Below the pieces are notes generated by a model. It made no database searches. It was not told the DNA's origin and worked only from the letters and a program-made list of their open reading frames with translations. A DNA stretch of 64,000 bases from positions 1 through 64,000 of the forward strand of contig NZ_JADNYM010000023.1 in NCBI RefSeq assembly GCF_015708085.1, given 5' to 3'. The DNA comes from Arthrobacter terrae. Lineage in GTDB: Bacteria; Actinomycetota; Actinomycetes; Actinomycetales; Micrococcaceae. The position numbers and the translations under genes were made by a program. This document shows positions 1 to 6,970 of the stretch, piece by piece (the first letter of the stretch is position 1; every line of letters starts with the position of its first letter).

Positions 1-358
1 TTAATTATATCGGAAAATGAGCAAAATTAACAGCCACCAAGCCACTGGAAACCCCGGGAAATCAAGGAACCGCCAAACCAGTCAGCCGCTATATCCGGAG
101 TCCTGAGCTTTGCTTTCCGGTGATATTCACACCGGAACCACCCAAGACCCACCGTTGTCGGCCCCCCTGCCGTTGCTTGCCCAACTATTCCGGCGGCCTA
201 CCGGCAGCAAAGCAACTATCATATTCTCCTCCACAGGCACTCCTGCCACCGGCTGTGAACACAGAGCCACTCCAACCTCTGGTCCGCCGTCCTCTGGCGC
301 AGTTTGCTTAATGCATCTGCACAAAGCCGCGAACGGTGGCACGAGGGAAGGCAATGAG
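1..358. other. Leading non-coding stretch upstream of ssb
   Basis: No convincing gene was found here. An open frame continuous with ssb begins at 110, but its translation is low-complexity (Pro/Thr/Gly) and unlike any SSB N terminus. The SSB fold starts only at 359. The first 60 bases are AT-richer than the rest and may hold the promoter, but I could not define -35/-10 boxes with confidence. Confidence 0.5.
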
Positions 359-937
359 ATGACTGATGTAATTACGGTCCGCGGGTTCGTCGCAACGGAA
401 GTACGGCGCTTCACTACGGAGGCTGGAGTCTGTATCGCCAGCTTTGAACTGGGCTCGGTTGAGCGCAAGCAGGACAAAGCCACCAATGAGTGGGTGGATG
501 GGGACACCAACTGGTTTCACGTATCGACCTTTCGTCAGCTGGCTCAGAACACGGCGTTCAGCGTCAACAAGGGTCAACGTGTCATCGTGACCGGCCGGCT
601 AAAGATCCGGCAGTGGGTCCGTGATGACGGGCGTACCGGGACATCGGTAAACCTGGACGCTGACACCTTGGGACACGATTTGTTCTGGGGCACGGCGGTT
701 TTCCAACGGCATGCCGCCCCGCACAGGGAAACCGGAGCCGGGGGAGAGCCGGGCGAGGGATTGGAGAACGGGAGCGGCTCCGGCGAAGACGATGAAACCG
801 CCGCAGCTGCCGGGGATCCAAACGATGGTCCCGCTGGCACCGCTGTGGAGGTTCCCGACGACGTCTCTGCTTTGGAAGAGGGTGGTTTTGTCAATACGGC
901 CACCGGGGAGGTAGTGCCGGCGGAACCGCCGTATTAG
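359..937 (+). CDS. ssb: Single-stranded DNA-binding protein (SSB paralogue)
   Basis: Predicted 192-residue OB-fold single-stranded DNA-binding protein. Residues about 1-115 show the SSB pattern: an initial beta strand with VRGFVATEV, the segment TNWFHVSTFRQLA, then GQRVIVTGRLKIRQW. I placed the start at 359 because the ATG follows a purine-rich GAGGGAAGG about 8 bases upstream and begins the conserved fold; the in-frame extension to 110 is low complexity. The C-terminal 75 residues are Gly/Glu/Asp-rich and disordered, ending AEPPY. The canonical acidic tip DDDIPF, which recruits repair partners, is absent, so this is probably a secondary SSB rather than the main replicative one. The strand and the gap of about 200 bases before the ABC-F gene suggest an independent transcription unit. 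Confidence 0.85.
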   Translation: MTDVITVRGFVATEVRRFTTEAGVCIASFELGSVERKQDKATNEWVDGDTNWFHVSTFRQLAQNTAFSVNKGQRVIVTGRLKIRQWVRDDGRTGTSVNLDADTLGHDLFWGTAVFQRHAAPHRETGAGGEPGEGLENGSGSGEDDETAAAAGDPNDGPAGTAVEVPDDVSALEEGGFVNTATGEVVPAEPPY

Positions 938-959
938 CACTAAAGGAACGGATGAACCA

Positions 960-1011
960 CGGCGGGCCAGCGGGAGCGCGTATTACGGCGGGCCAGCGGG
1001 AGCGTGTATTC
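960..1011. repeat. Perfect-to-one-mismatch tandem duplication, 2 x 26 bp
   Basis: Copy 1 is 960-985 and copy 2 is 986-1011, each beginning CGGCGGGCCAGCGGGAGCG. They differ at the c/t after that core and in the last base. The duplication lies in the non-coding gap between ssb and ettA, 139 bases before the ettA start. Confidence 0.85.
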
Positions 1012-1149
1012 GGAGCACTGCCCGGCTTCAGGCGGAAATTCGGGCCCTCCCATGGTTCGGAGAATTGCCGGTGTGGTCCCGGCCCGCAGATAAGGTCAAC
1101 CGTAATCACCGAATGTGAGTTCTCCTCCGGCAGCGGCTAGCCTTGATGC

Positions 1150-2832
1150 ATGGCGGAATTTATCTACACAATGACCAAGGCACGCAAGGCCGTTGGCGAA
1201 AAAGTAATCCTCGACGACGTAAGCATGTCCTTCTTCCCAGGGGCAAAGATCGGCGTCGTGGGTCCCAACGGTGCCGGTAAGTCAACAATTTTGAAGATTA
1301 TGGCCGGGCTGGACACGCCGTCCAATGGTGAGGCGCGGCTGAGCCCGGGATACTCTGTGGGGATCCTGCTGCAGGAACCGCCGCTGAATGAGGATAAAAC
1401 CGTGCTGGGAAACGTCCAGGAAGGTGTCGCAGAAATCTACGGGAAGATTCAACGTTTCAACGCCATCTCCGAGGAAATGGCCAGCCCGGACGCCGACTTC
1501 GATGTGCTGCTCGAGGAAATGGGCAAACTGCAGGAAGCCATTGATGCCGCCGACGCGTGGGATTTGGATTCCCAGCTCGAACAGGCGATGGACGCTCTGC
1601 GCTGCCCACCCGGAGATGCGGATGTCACTGTTCTTTCCGGTGGCGAACGTCGGCGGGTTGCGTTGTGCAAACTGTTGTTGCAGAAGCCGGATCTGCTCCT
1701 GCTGGACGAACCGACCAACCACCTTGACGCGGAAAGCGTGCTCTGGCTTGAGCAGCACCTGACCAGTTATACCGGCGCTGTCCTCGCCGTCACCCACGAT
1801 CGGTACTTCCTGGACCACGTGGCCCAGTGGATAGCAGAAGTGGATCGTGGCCACCTGTACCCCTACGAGGGCAACTACTCCACCTACTTGGAAAAGAAGC
1901 GCGCCCGCCTGGAAGTACAGGGTAAGAAAGACGCGAAGCAGGCGAAGCGGCTTACCGAGGAACTGGACTGGGTCCGATCCAACGCCAAGGGCCGGCAGAC
2001 CAAATCCAAGGCACGTCTGGCCCGTTACGAGGAAATGGCGGCCGAGGCGGACCGCACCCGGAAGCTGGACTTTGAAGAAATCCAGATTCCCCCGGGACCG
2101 AGGCTGGGCGGATTGGTACTGGATGCGAAGAATCTGCAGAAGGGGTATGACGATCGCGTCCTGATCGACGGATTGTCCTTCAGCCTTCCCCGCAACGGCA
2201 TCGTCGGGGTGATCGGCCCCAACGGTGTGGGTAAGACGACGCTTTTCAAGACCATCGTTGGTCTTGAACCGCTGGACAGCGGCGAGCTAAAGGTCGGGGA
2301 CTCGGTCAAGATTTCCTACGTTGATCAGAGCCGGGGCGGGATTGATCCCAACAAGTCCCTGTGGGAAGTCGTCTCCGATGGTTTGGACTACATTCAGGTC
2401 GGTCAGGTGGAGATGCCCTCCCGCGCCTACGTTGCAGCCTTCGGCTTCAAGGGCCCGGACCAGCAGAAAAAGGCAGGAGTGCTCTCCGGAGGCGAGCGCA
2501 ACAGGCTCAATCTGGCGATGACTTTGAAACAGGGCGGGAATCTGCTCCTGCTCGATGAGCCGACTAACGACCTGGACGTGGAAACTTTGAGCAGCCTGGA
2601 GAATGCGCTGCTGGAATTCCCAGGCTGTGCCGTCGTCGTTTCGCACGACCGCTGGTTCCTGGACCGGGTGGCGACGCATATTTTGGCCTATGAGGGCACC
2701 GATGACAATCCGGCTAACTGGTATTGGTTCGAGGGTAACTTCGACTCGTACGAGGCCAACAAGATTGAGCGATTGGGTGCAGACGCCGCGCGTCCGCATA
2801 GCGTCACGCACCGCCGCCTGACGCGCGACTAG
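1150..2832 (+). CDS. ettA: Energy-dependent translational throttle protein EttA (ABC-F ATPase)
   Basis: 560 residues with two tandem ABC ATPase domains and no membrane segment, the ABC-F architecture. Domain 1 has Walker A GPNGAGKST near residue 39, signature LSGGERRR near 164, and Walker B LLLLDEPTNHLD. Domain 2 has GPNGVGKTT near 356, LSGGERNR and LLLLDEPTNDLD. The linker between them (about 245-310) is Arg/Lys-rich and contains the KSKARLARYEE element typical of EttA. EttA binds the ribosomal E site and gates the first elongation step according to the ATP/ADP ratio. The length matches the family (about 555-560). It is a monocistronic gene ended by a strong terminator. Confidence 0.95.
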   Translation: MAEFIYTMTKARKAVGEKVILDDVSMSFFPGAKIGVVGPNGAGKSTILKIMAGLDTPSNGEARLSPGYSVGILLQEPPLNEDKTVLGNVQEGVAEIYGKIQRFNAISEEMASPDADFDVLLEEMGKLQEAIDAADAWDLDSQLEQAMDALRCPPGDADVTVLSGGERRRVALCKLLLQKPDLLLLDEPTNHLDAESVLWLEQHLTSYTGAVLAVTHDRYFLDHVAQWIAEVDRGHLYPYEGNYSTYLEKKRARLEVQGKKDAKQAKRLTEELDWVRSNAKGRQTKSKARLARYEEMAAEADRTRKLDFEEIQIPPGPRLGGLVLDAKNLQKGYDDRVLIDGLSFSLPRNGIVGVIGPNGVGKTTLFKTIVGLEPLDSGELKVGDSVKISYVDQSRGGIDPNKSLWEVVSDGLDYIQVGQVEMPSRAYVAAFGFKGPDQQKKAGVLSGGERNRLNLAMTLKQGGNLLLLDEPTNDLDVETLSSLENALLEFPGCAVVVSHDRWFLDRVATHILAYEGTDDNPANWYWFEGNFDSYEANKIERLGADAARPHSVTHRRLTRD

Positions 2833-2848
2833 CGCGGGAGGTGAATAA

Positions 2849-2884
2849 GCAACGGCCGGCCCCTGGGGACCGGCCGTTGCTTTT
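2849..2884 (+). terminator. Rho-independent terminator of ettA
   Basis: Inverted repeat GCAACGGCCGG (2849-2859) and CCGGCCGTTGC (2870-2880), 11 perfect base pairs, followed by TTTT at 2881-2884. It begins 17 bases after the ettA stop. Confidence 0.85.
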
Positions 2885-2971
2885 CGCAAAAACAATTTCC
2901 AAAAAAGGTGCAGTGCTTTTGGCATTACCGTTACTACGCGGGCTGCTGTTGTTTGCCCGCCAACACCTCAC

Positions 2972-3871
2972 CTAGGCGGAAGATTTGTCGGGAAGACGGA
3001 TCATGCCTTCCTGCGCCACCGAAGCTACCAGCTGCCCGGCACGGTTGAAGACCTTCCCGGTATTGAGCCCACGGGCCCCGGAAGCGCTGGGGGATTCGGC
3101 CAGATAGAGGAGCCATTCGTCCACGCGGACCGGACGGTGCCACCACATTGCGTGGTCCAGGCTTGCGATGCTGAGCCCCTTGGTGATCCAGCTGATCCCG
3201 TGCCGGCGGAGGGAGGGCTCCAGCAGCGTGTAGTCGCTGGCATAGGCGAGCGCTGCACGATGCAGATTCGGGTCATCGGGCATGGTGCCGATGGTTTTAA
3301 TCCACACGCCCTGGTGTGCTGCGTGGTTGCCGTCCACATGAAGGTAAATGTCGCTCTCGATATGCCGGATGTCGAAGGGCCGGCCGAACGCCCAGGATTG
3401 CGCCACCGGGTGGTCGATGCTGCCCAGTAGGTGCGCGGCACTGGGCAGGGTTTCTGGATCGGGGACGTCCAGCGGCATCGTATCCTGGTGTTCAATGCCC
3501 GTGTCCGGGACCTGAAATGAAGCGATCATGGACAGGATGGGAACGCCGTTCTGATAGGCGTGCGTTCGCCGGGCCGAGAACGATCGCCCGTCGCGGAGCC
3601 GCTGCACGCCGAAGGTGATCGGCTGATTGGCGTCTCCTGGACGCAGGAAATAGCCGTGCATTGAATGCACGGGCCGGTTTGCATCAACGGTCCTGATTGC
3701 GGCTATGAGCGACTGCGAAAGCACCTGACCACCGAACACACGCTGCGCAGGCTGTTTCTGCGAGACGCCGACGAAGATTTCCTCGTCCGTTTGCGCGCCG
3801 TCGGCCTCACTGAGATCCAGCAGCTCCAGCAGAGTCGTCATTGGTTCCTGTACCGCGGTGGATTCCGTCAT
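2972..3871 (-). CDS. tesB: Acyl-CoA thioesterase II (TesB family)
   Basis: 299-residue double hot-dog acyl-CoA thioesterase, which hydrolyses acyl-CoA to free fatty acid and CoA. The N-terminal half has the family stretch QRVFGGQVLSQSLIAA, and HSMHGYFLRPGDANQPI follows near residue 85. The C-terminal half has the second hot dog with SLDHAMWWHRP near residue 245. The length is close to E. coli TesB (286). It is divergent from a smaller thioesterase gene, the two starts being about 93 bases apart, so the pair may share a regulatory region for acyl-CoA turnover. Confidence 0.92.
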   Translation of the reverse strand: MTESTAVQEPMTTLLELLDLSEADGAQTDEEIFVGVSQKQPAQRVFGGQVLSQSLIAAIRTVDANRPVHSMHGYFLRPGDANQPITFGVQRLRDGRSFSARRTHAYQNGVPILSMIASFQVPDTGIEHQDTMPLDVPDPETLPSAAHLLGSIDHPVAQSWAFGRPFDIRHIESDIYLHVDGNHAAHQGVWIKTIGTMPDDPNLHRAALAYASDYTLLEPSLRRHGISWITKGLSIASLDHAMWWHRPVRVDEWLLYLAESPSASGARGLNTGKVFNRAGQLVASVAQEGMIRLPDKSSA

Positions 3872-3964
3872 GAATTGACTCTATGTGCCATTTCCAAGGC
3901 GCTCAAACATTCGTGGCCGGAAACACGATTCGCTGGCTTCGGCGCGCTGGGCGATGATGGAGGG

Positions 3965-4480
3965 ATGGCAACAGTAATCCAGATTCCGCTGCAGATCCGT
4001 TTCGGCGATATTGATTCTTATGGGCATGTTAATAACGTGGTTTATCTGCAATATCTCGAGGACGCCCGTGTCCAGCTGTTCCACACGCCGTTGGGCACGG
4101 CTGCAGGACCGGGGGCGGGTGCGGCGGATTCCTTTGAGGATCTGGTCGGTGCGGAATTGTTTACGCTGGTTGGCCGGCACGAGATCGAGTATCTTGTGCC
4201 GCTGGTCTTCCGTCCGGAACCGGTTTTTGTCAATATCTGGGTTACTCGGCTCGGCGGTTCCAGTTTCGATTTCGGTTACACCGTGGCGGAACGGGACGGC
4301 TCCGTAATCTACGCGCAGGCCAGCTCCGGCATAGTCGTGGTGTCGCGTGCGACCGGACGCCCGGTCCGGCTCAGTGCAACGCAACGCCATGCCTTGGAAA
4401 CCTGGCTGGGCGAGGACGTGCATTTTCGGCGTCGCCAGACCGCGGCCGTCTCGGCGGCTCCGCTTGGTGCCAAAGCATGA
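3965..4480 (+). CDS. Acyl-CoA thioesterase, 4-hydroxybenzoyl-CoA thioesterase-like hot-dog protein
   Basis: 171-residue single hot-dog-fold thioesterase. The N-terminal signature FGDIDSYGHVNNVVYLQYLE contains the catalytic Asp (FGDID) and the HVNN motif of the YbgC/4HBT family. I placed the start at 3965 because the conserved fold begins at once with MATVIQIPLQIRFGD; the in-frame extension upstream lies antisense to tesB. The stop overlaps the next gene by four bases (ATGA), indicating translational coupling. The substrate cannot be told from sequence; medium or aromatic acyl-CoA is typical for the family. Confidence 0.88.
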   Translation: MATVIQIPLQIRFGDIDSYGHVNNVVYLQYLEDARVQLFHTPLGTAAGPGAGAADSFEDLVGAELFTLVGRHEIEYLVPLVFRPEPVFVNIWVTRLGGSSFDFGYTVAERDGSVIYAQASSGIVVVSRATGRPVRLSATQRHALETWLGEDVHFRRRQTAAVSAAPLGAKA

Positions 4481-5145
4481 GCGGCTTCACGCCGCAGCCG
4501 GTCCTTGAACTCGCGGACCAGGGCACGGTGGCTGATCTGCGCACCTTTGTCTCCAGGGCGCGGGCAGCGGACGACGGCGCCACGCGGCTGGTTGCGGCCG
4601 GTACCGTTCTGGCCGCCTATGTCTGCGTGATGCGCCCGAAACTGTTGGGTGAGGGGACTCCCACTATTCTGGGGCTGCGCACCATGGCGTTGGCTGTGCC
4701 GGCGGACCTTGATGCCACGGTGCCGCTGGCCGCGGTTTCGGATCGGCTGGCTCGAATGTCCGACGACGACGTCAGACTTGCGGTGCCGCCGACGACGCTG
4801 CACGAGTCCTGGGCCGGCATCAGTGCGCCCCGGGGAGGTTGGGAACGCGTCACGGAGATCGACCCGGAGGAACTGATCCGGATCGCCGGCGATGGTGCGC
4901 GGGAGGTGGCTCAAATCATTCCGGCGAATCCCGGCGCCATGATTGTCAATAATGCCCGTGCCGCCGTTTGGGGACGTCTCATCCCCGGAATGGTTCAGGC
5001 GTTGCCCGCTGGCGCCGCCTTTGCCGCCCATGTCCTCGGGTTCCTGACACCGGGGGATACCGCGGTGCTGTTCCGGTCCGCTCGCTGGTTGCGCCTGAGC
5101 ACCGGCCGCGGCCACGTCCTGATCCGCCCGGGCGCGGAAGCCTGA
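4477..5145 (+). CDS. Conserved hypothetical protein, coupled to thioesterase
   Basis: 222 residues, no recognised domain, predicted cytosolic with alternating Ala-rich helices. The N terminus (LELADQGTVADLRTFVSRARAAD) looks helical, and a hydrophobic stretch near 175-200 (PAGAAFAAHVLGFLTP) is too short to call a membrane anchor. It starts inside the stop of the upstream hot-dog thioesterase (ATGA overlap), so the two are probably co-expressed and may work together. I do not recognise a function. Confidence 0.7.
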   Translation: MSGFTPQPVLELADQGTVADLRTFVSRARAADDGATRLVAAGTVLAAYVCVMRPKLLGEGTPTILGLRTMALAVPADLDATVPLAAVSDRLARMSDDDVRLAVPPTTLHESWAGISAPRGGWERVTEIDPEELIRIAGDGAREVAQIIPANPGAMIVNNARAAVWGRLIPGMVQALPAGAAFAAHVLGFLTPGDTAVLFRSARWLRLSTGRGHVLIRPGAEA

Positions 5146-5191
5146 CCAGTCAATTTAAGTGGGCAGCACATCGGCAGCGGCTGGGTCGTGG

Positions 5192-5668
5192 CTAGGCTGA
5201 GTTCACCATCGAATGGGCCGCCCGTTCCAGGTAATCCCAGAGCGTCGCCTCCTGCAGCGGCGGGAGGTTCAGCGCGTCGACGCCGGCGCGCATATGCACC
5301 AGCCAGCGGTCGCGGGCCTGCGGCGTTACGACGAACGGGACATGGCGCATCCGCAGTCGCGGGTGGCCGCGCTGCTCCAAATAAGTTCGGGGCCCTCCCC
5401 AGTACTGCTCCAGGAACATGCGCATGCGTTCTTCGGCCGGATGCAGATCATCCTCGGGGTACATCGGGCGCAGCAGCGGATCCTGCGCGATCCCCTGATA
5501 AAAGACGTGCACCAGCCTGACAAAGGTCTTGTGACCGCCCACAGCATCGTAAAAGCTGCCGCCGTTCGTGTCCGTGTCCGTGCCGGTGCCCGTGCCGATG
5601 CCTGTCCCGGTGTCCGTGCTGGTGCCTGCGCCCCCGGAGGTATTGCCGGCCGTGTTGTCAACCGTCAT
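5192..5668 (-). CDS. glbO: Truncated haemoglobin (group II, GlbO-like)
   Basis: 158 residues. From about residue 38 it is a 2-on-2 globin: [23 protein letters not shown], then [20 protein letters not shown], then [11 protein letters not shown] carrying the proximal His (F8), ending with a conserved Trp in the G helix (ARDRWLVHM). Group II globins bind O2/NO and occur widely in actinobacteria. The first 37 residues are an unusual Thr/Gly/Asp tail made by a hexanucleotide-like repeat ([11 protein letters not shown] pattern), likely disordered and slippage-prone. The start overlaps the end of the upstream MscS-like gene by four bases (ATGA), so the two are translationally coupled. Confidence 0.9.
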   Translation of the reverse strand: MTVDNTAGNTSGGAGTSTDTGTGIGTGTGTDTDTNGGSFYDAVGGHKTFVRLVHVFYQGIAQDPLLRPMYPEDDLHPAEERMRMFLEQYWGGPRTYLEQRGHPRLRMRHVPFVVTPQARDRWLVHMRAGVDALNLPPLQEATLWDYLERAAHSMVNSA

Positions 5669-6330
5669 CTGGCTGTGCCTCCGACCGGATCCGACGAAGG
5701 TACCGGGTTGTCCGGCGCGGGGGAGTCGGATGCAGGTGCGATGTAGTTCCCCTGCGATCGGTTTCCGAGCCGGAGGATTTCCCCGTTGCGCAGGTACCAG
5801 ATCGCGCCATCCGGCGCGCGGACCCGGGTGATGCGGAGTCCGACGGACTCCACCACGCCCACGACATCGCTGGTTTCGATGGAATCTCCAATGCCGTATT
5901 GGTCTTCCATGGTGATGAAGATGCCGGCCAGGAAGTCTCTGATCAGCTGCTGGCAGCCAAAACCGATGGCGATTCCCAAAATACCGACGCTGGTCAGGAC
6001 GGGTGCGATGTTGACGCCCAGGACCTGTAGGACGTAGATGACCGCGATGACCACTATCACTACGGTTACCACGGAATTCAACAGCGAACCAATGGTCTCT
6101 GCGCGCTTAACCCGGCGTTCGCTGTCAAGCGTGCGCAGAACGGGCTGGGCCCACCTGAATCCCCGGATATTGAGAATGCTGCTGCCGAGGCGGATCCGCC
6201 GCACGATGCGCGAGATGACCAAGCGCAGCACGGCCCAGATAATGAAGTTGACCAGAATGGCGATTCCCACAGCCAGCAGCCGGCTCCAGGCCAGATCCCA
6301 ATTCCACGTCACTATGATGAGCCTTTCCAT
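5665..6330 (-). CDS. Short MscS-type mechanosensitive ion channel
   Basis: 221 residues. An N-terminal membrane helix (about 13-37) is followed by a basic loop ([10 protein letters not shown]). Then comes the MscS core: a helix at about 85-105, the pore helix with [20 protein letters not shown], and the beta domain [15 protein letters not shown]...[14 protein letters not shown]. The C-terminal alpha/beta vestibule domain of E. coli MscS (286 residues) is missing; after NRSQGN there is only a Pro/Ser/Asp-rich tail. It may be a minimal channel or a variant that gates differently. It forms a two-gene unit with the truncated haemoglobin. AGGA lies 4-5 bases before the ATG. Confidence 0.85.
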   Translation of the reverse strand: MERLIIVTWNWDLAWSRLLAVGIAILVNFIIWAVLRLVISRIVRRIRLGSSILNIRGFRWAQPVLRTLDSERRVKRAETIGSLLNSVVTVVIVVIAVIYVLQVLGVNIAPVLTSVGILGIAIGFGCQQLIRDFLAGIFITMEDQYGIGDSIETSDVVGVVESVGLRITRVRAPDGAIWYLRNGEILRLGNRSQGNYIAPASDSPAPDNPVPSSDPVGGTAR

Positions 6331-6431
6331 TGATCCTGTGGATTTCCCTTTCCTTTAACCCTAGCGCCGTTGACCGGGCCGGCTGCACTCTCGGCCTGGC
6401 GGTCCTGGGGGTAGTGCATACTTGCTGGTTC

Positions 6432-6899
6432 TTAGCTGATCAGCGGTTCGTGGTGGACGGGGAAATTCACGCTGCGGGCGATGAAGCACTTTTGCGCAGC
6501 CTCCGCGTGCAGCCTGGCGGCCAGCTCTGCCTGGCCGGGGTCCATAAGGCCGAGGACAGGTCGAAGGGTTGCGGAGACAAATTGTCCACTGCCGTCGGGA
6601 TTCAGCGCCAGCATACCGACCGCCTCGTCACGGTAACTGGTCACTACTAGCCCGTGGTTCACTGCGACATGCAGGTACGAGAGCATGTGACACTGGGCCA
6701 GCGCCGTCAGCAGCAATAATTCCGGATTCCAGCGGTCCCGGTCGCCGTGGAAGGTTGGATCCGCTGACCCCTGCAGGGTCGGCAGTCCCACGGCAGAGAT
6801 CTCATGGCCCCGCCCGTAATCGCGGTACCCGGATGTGCCGGTACCGCGATTACCCGTCCAGGAAACGGATACTGCATAGGAATGCTCGTTGTTGACCAT
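6432..6899 (-). CDS. OsmC/Ohr family peroxide-detoxification protein
   Basis: 155-residue OsmC-fold protein. LTALAQCHMLSYLHVA near residue 65-80 holds the first conserved Cys, and AQKCFIARSVNFPVHHEP near the C terminus holds the second. Family members reduce organic hydroperoxides through this Cys pair. Position 6899 is the only good start; the SD is weak (GGGTG). It stands alone between the mscS/globin pair and pepN, all on the minus strand. The subfamily (OsmC versus YhfA-like) was not resolved. Confidence 0.85.
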   Translation of the reverse strand: MVNNEHSYAVSVSWTGNRGTGTSGYRDYGRGHEISAVGLPTLQGSADPTFHGDRDRWNPELLLLTALAQCHMLSYLHVAVNHGLVVTSYRDEAVGMLALNPDGSGQFVSATLRPVLGLMDPGQAELAARLHAEAAQKCFIARSVNFPVHHEPLIS

Positions 6900-6970
6900 G
6901 CACCCAGTGTAGGTCGGGTCGGCCGCAGCCGGGCCGGGCAGTCGAAACCAGCCCCGCCCGGCGGCTGTGC

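Noticed and set aside
4309-5115. 268-codon minus-strand frame
   Set aside because: Antisense to two coupled plus-strand genes; composition is Arg/Gly/Gln shadow-like.
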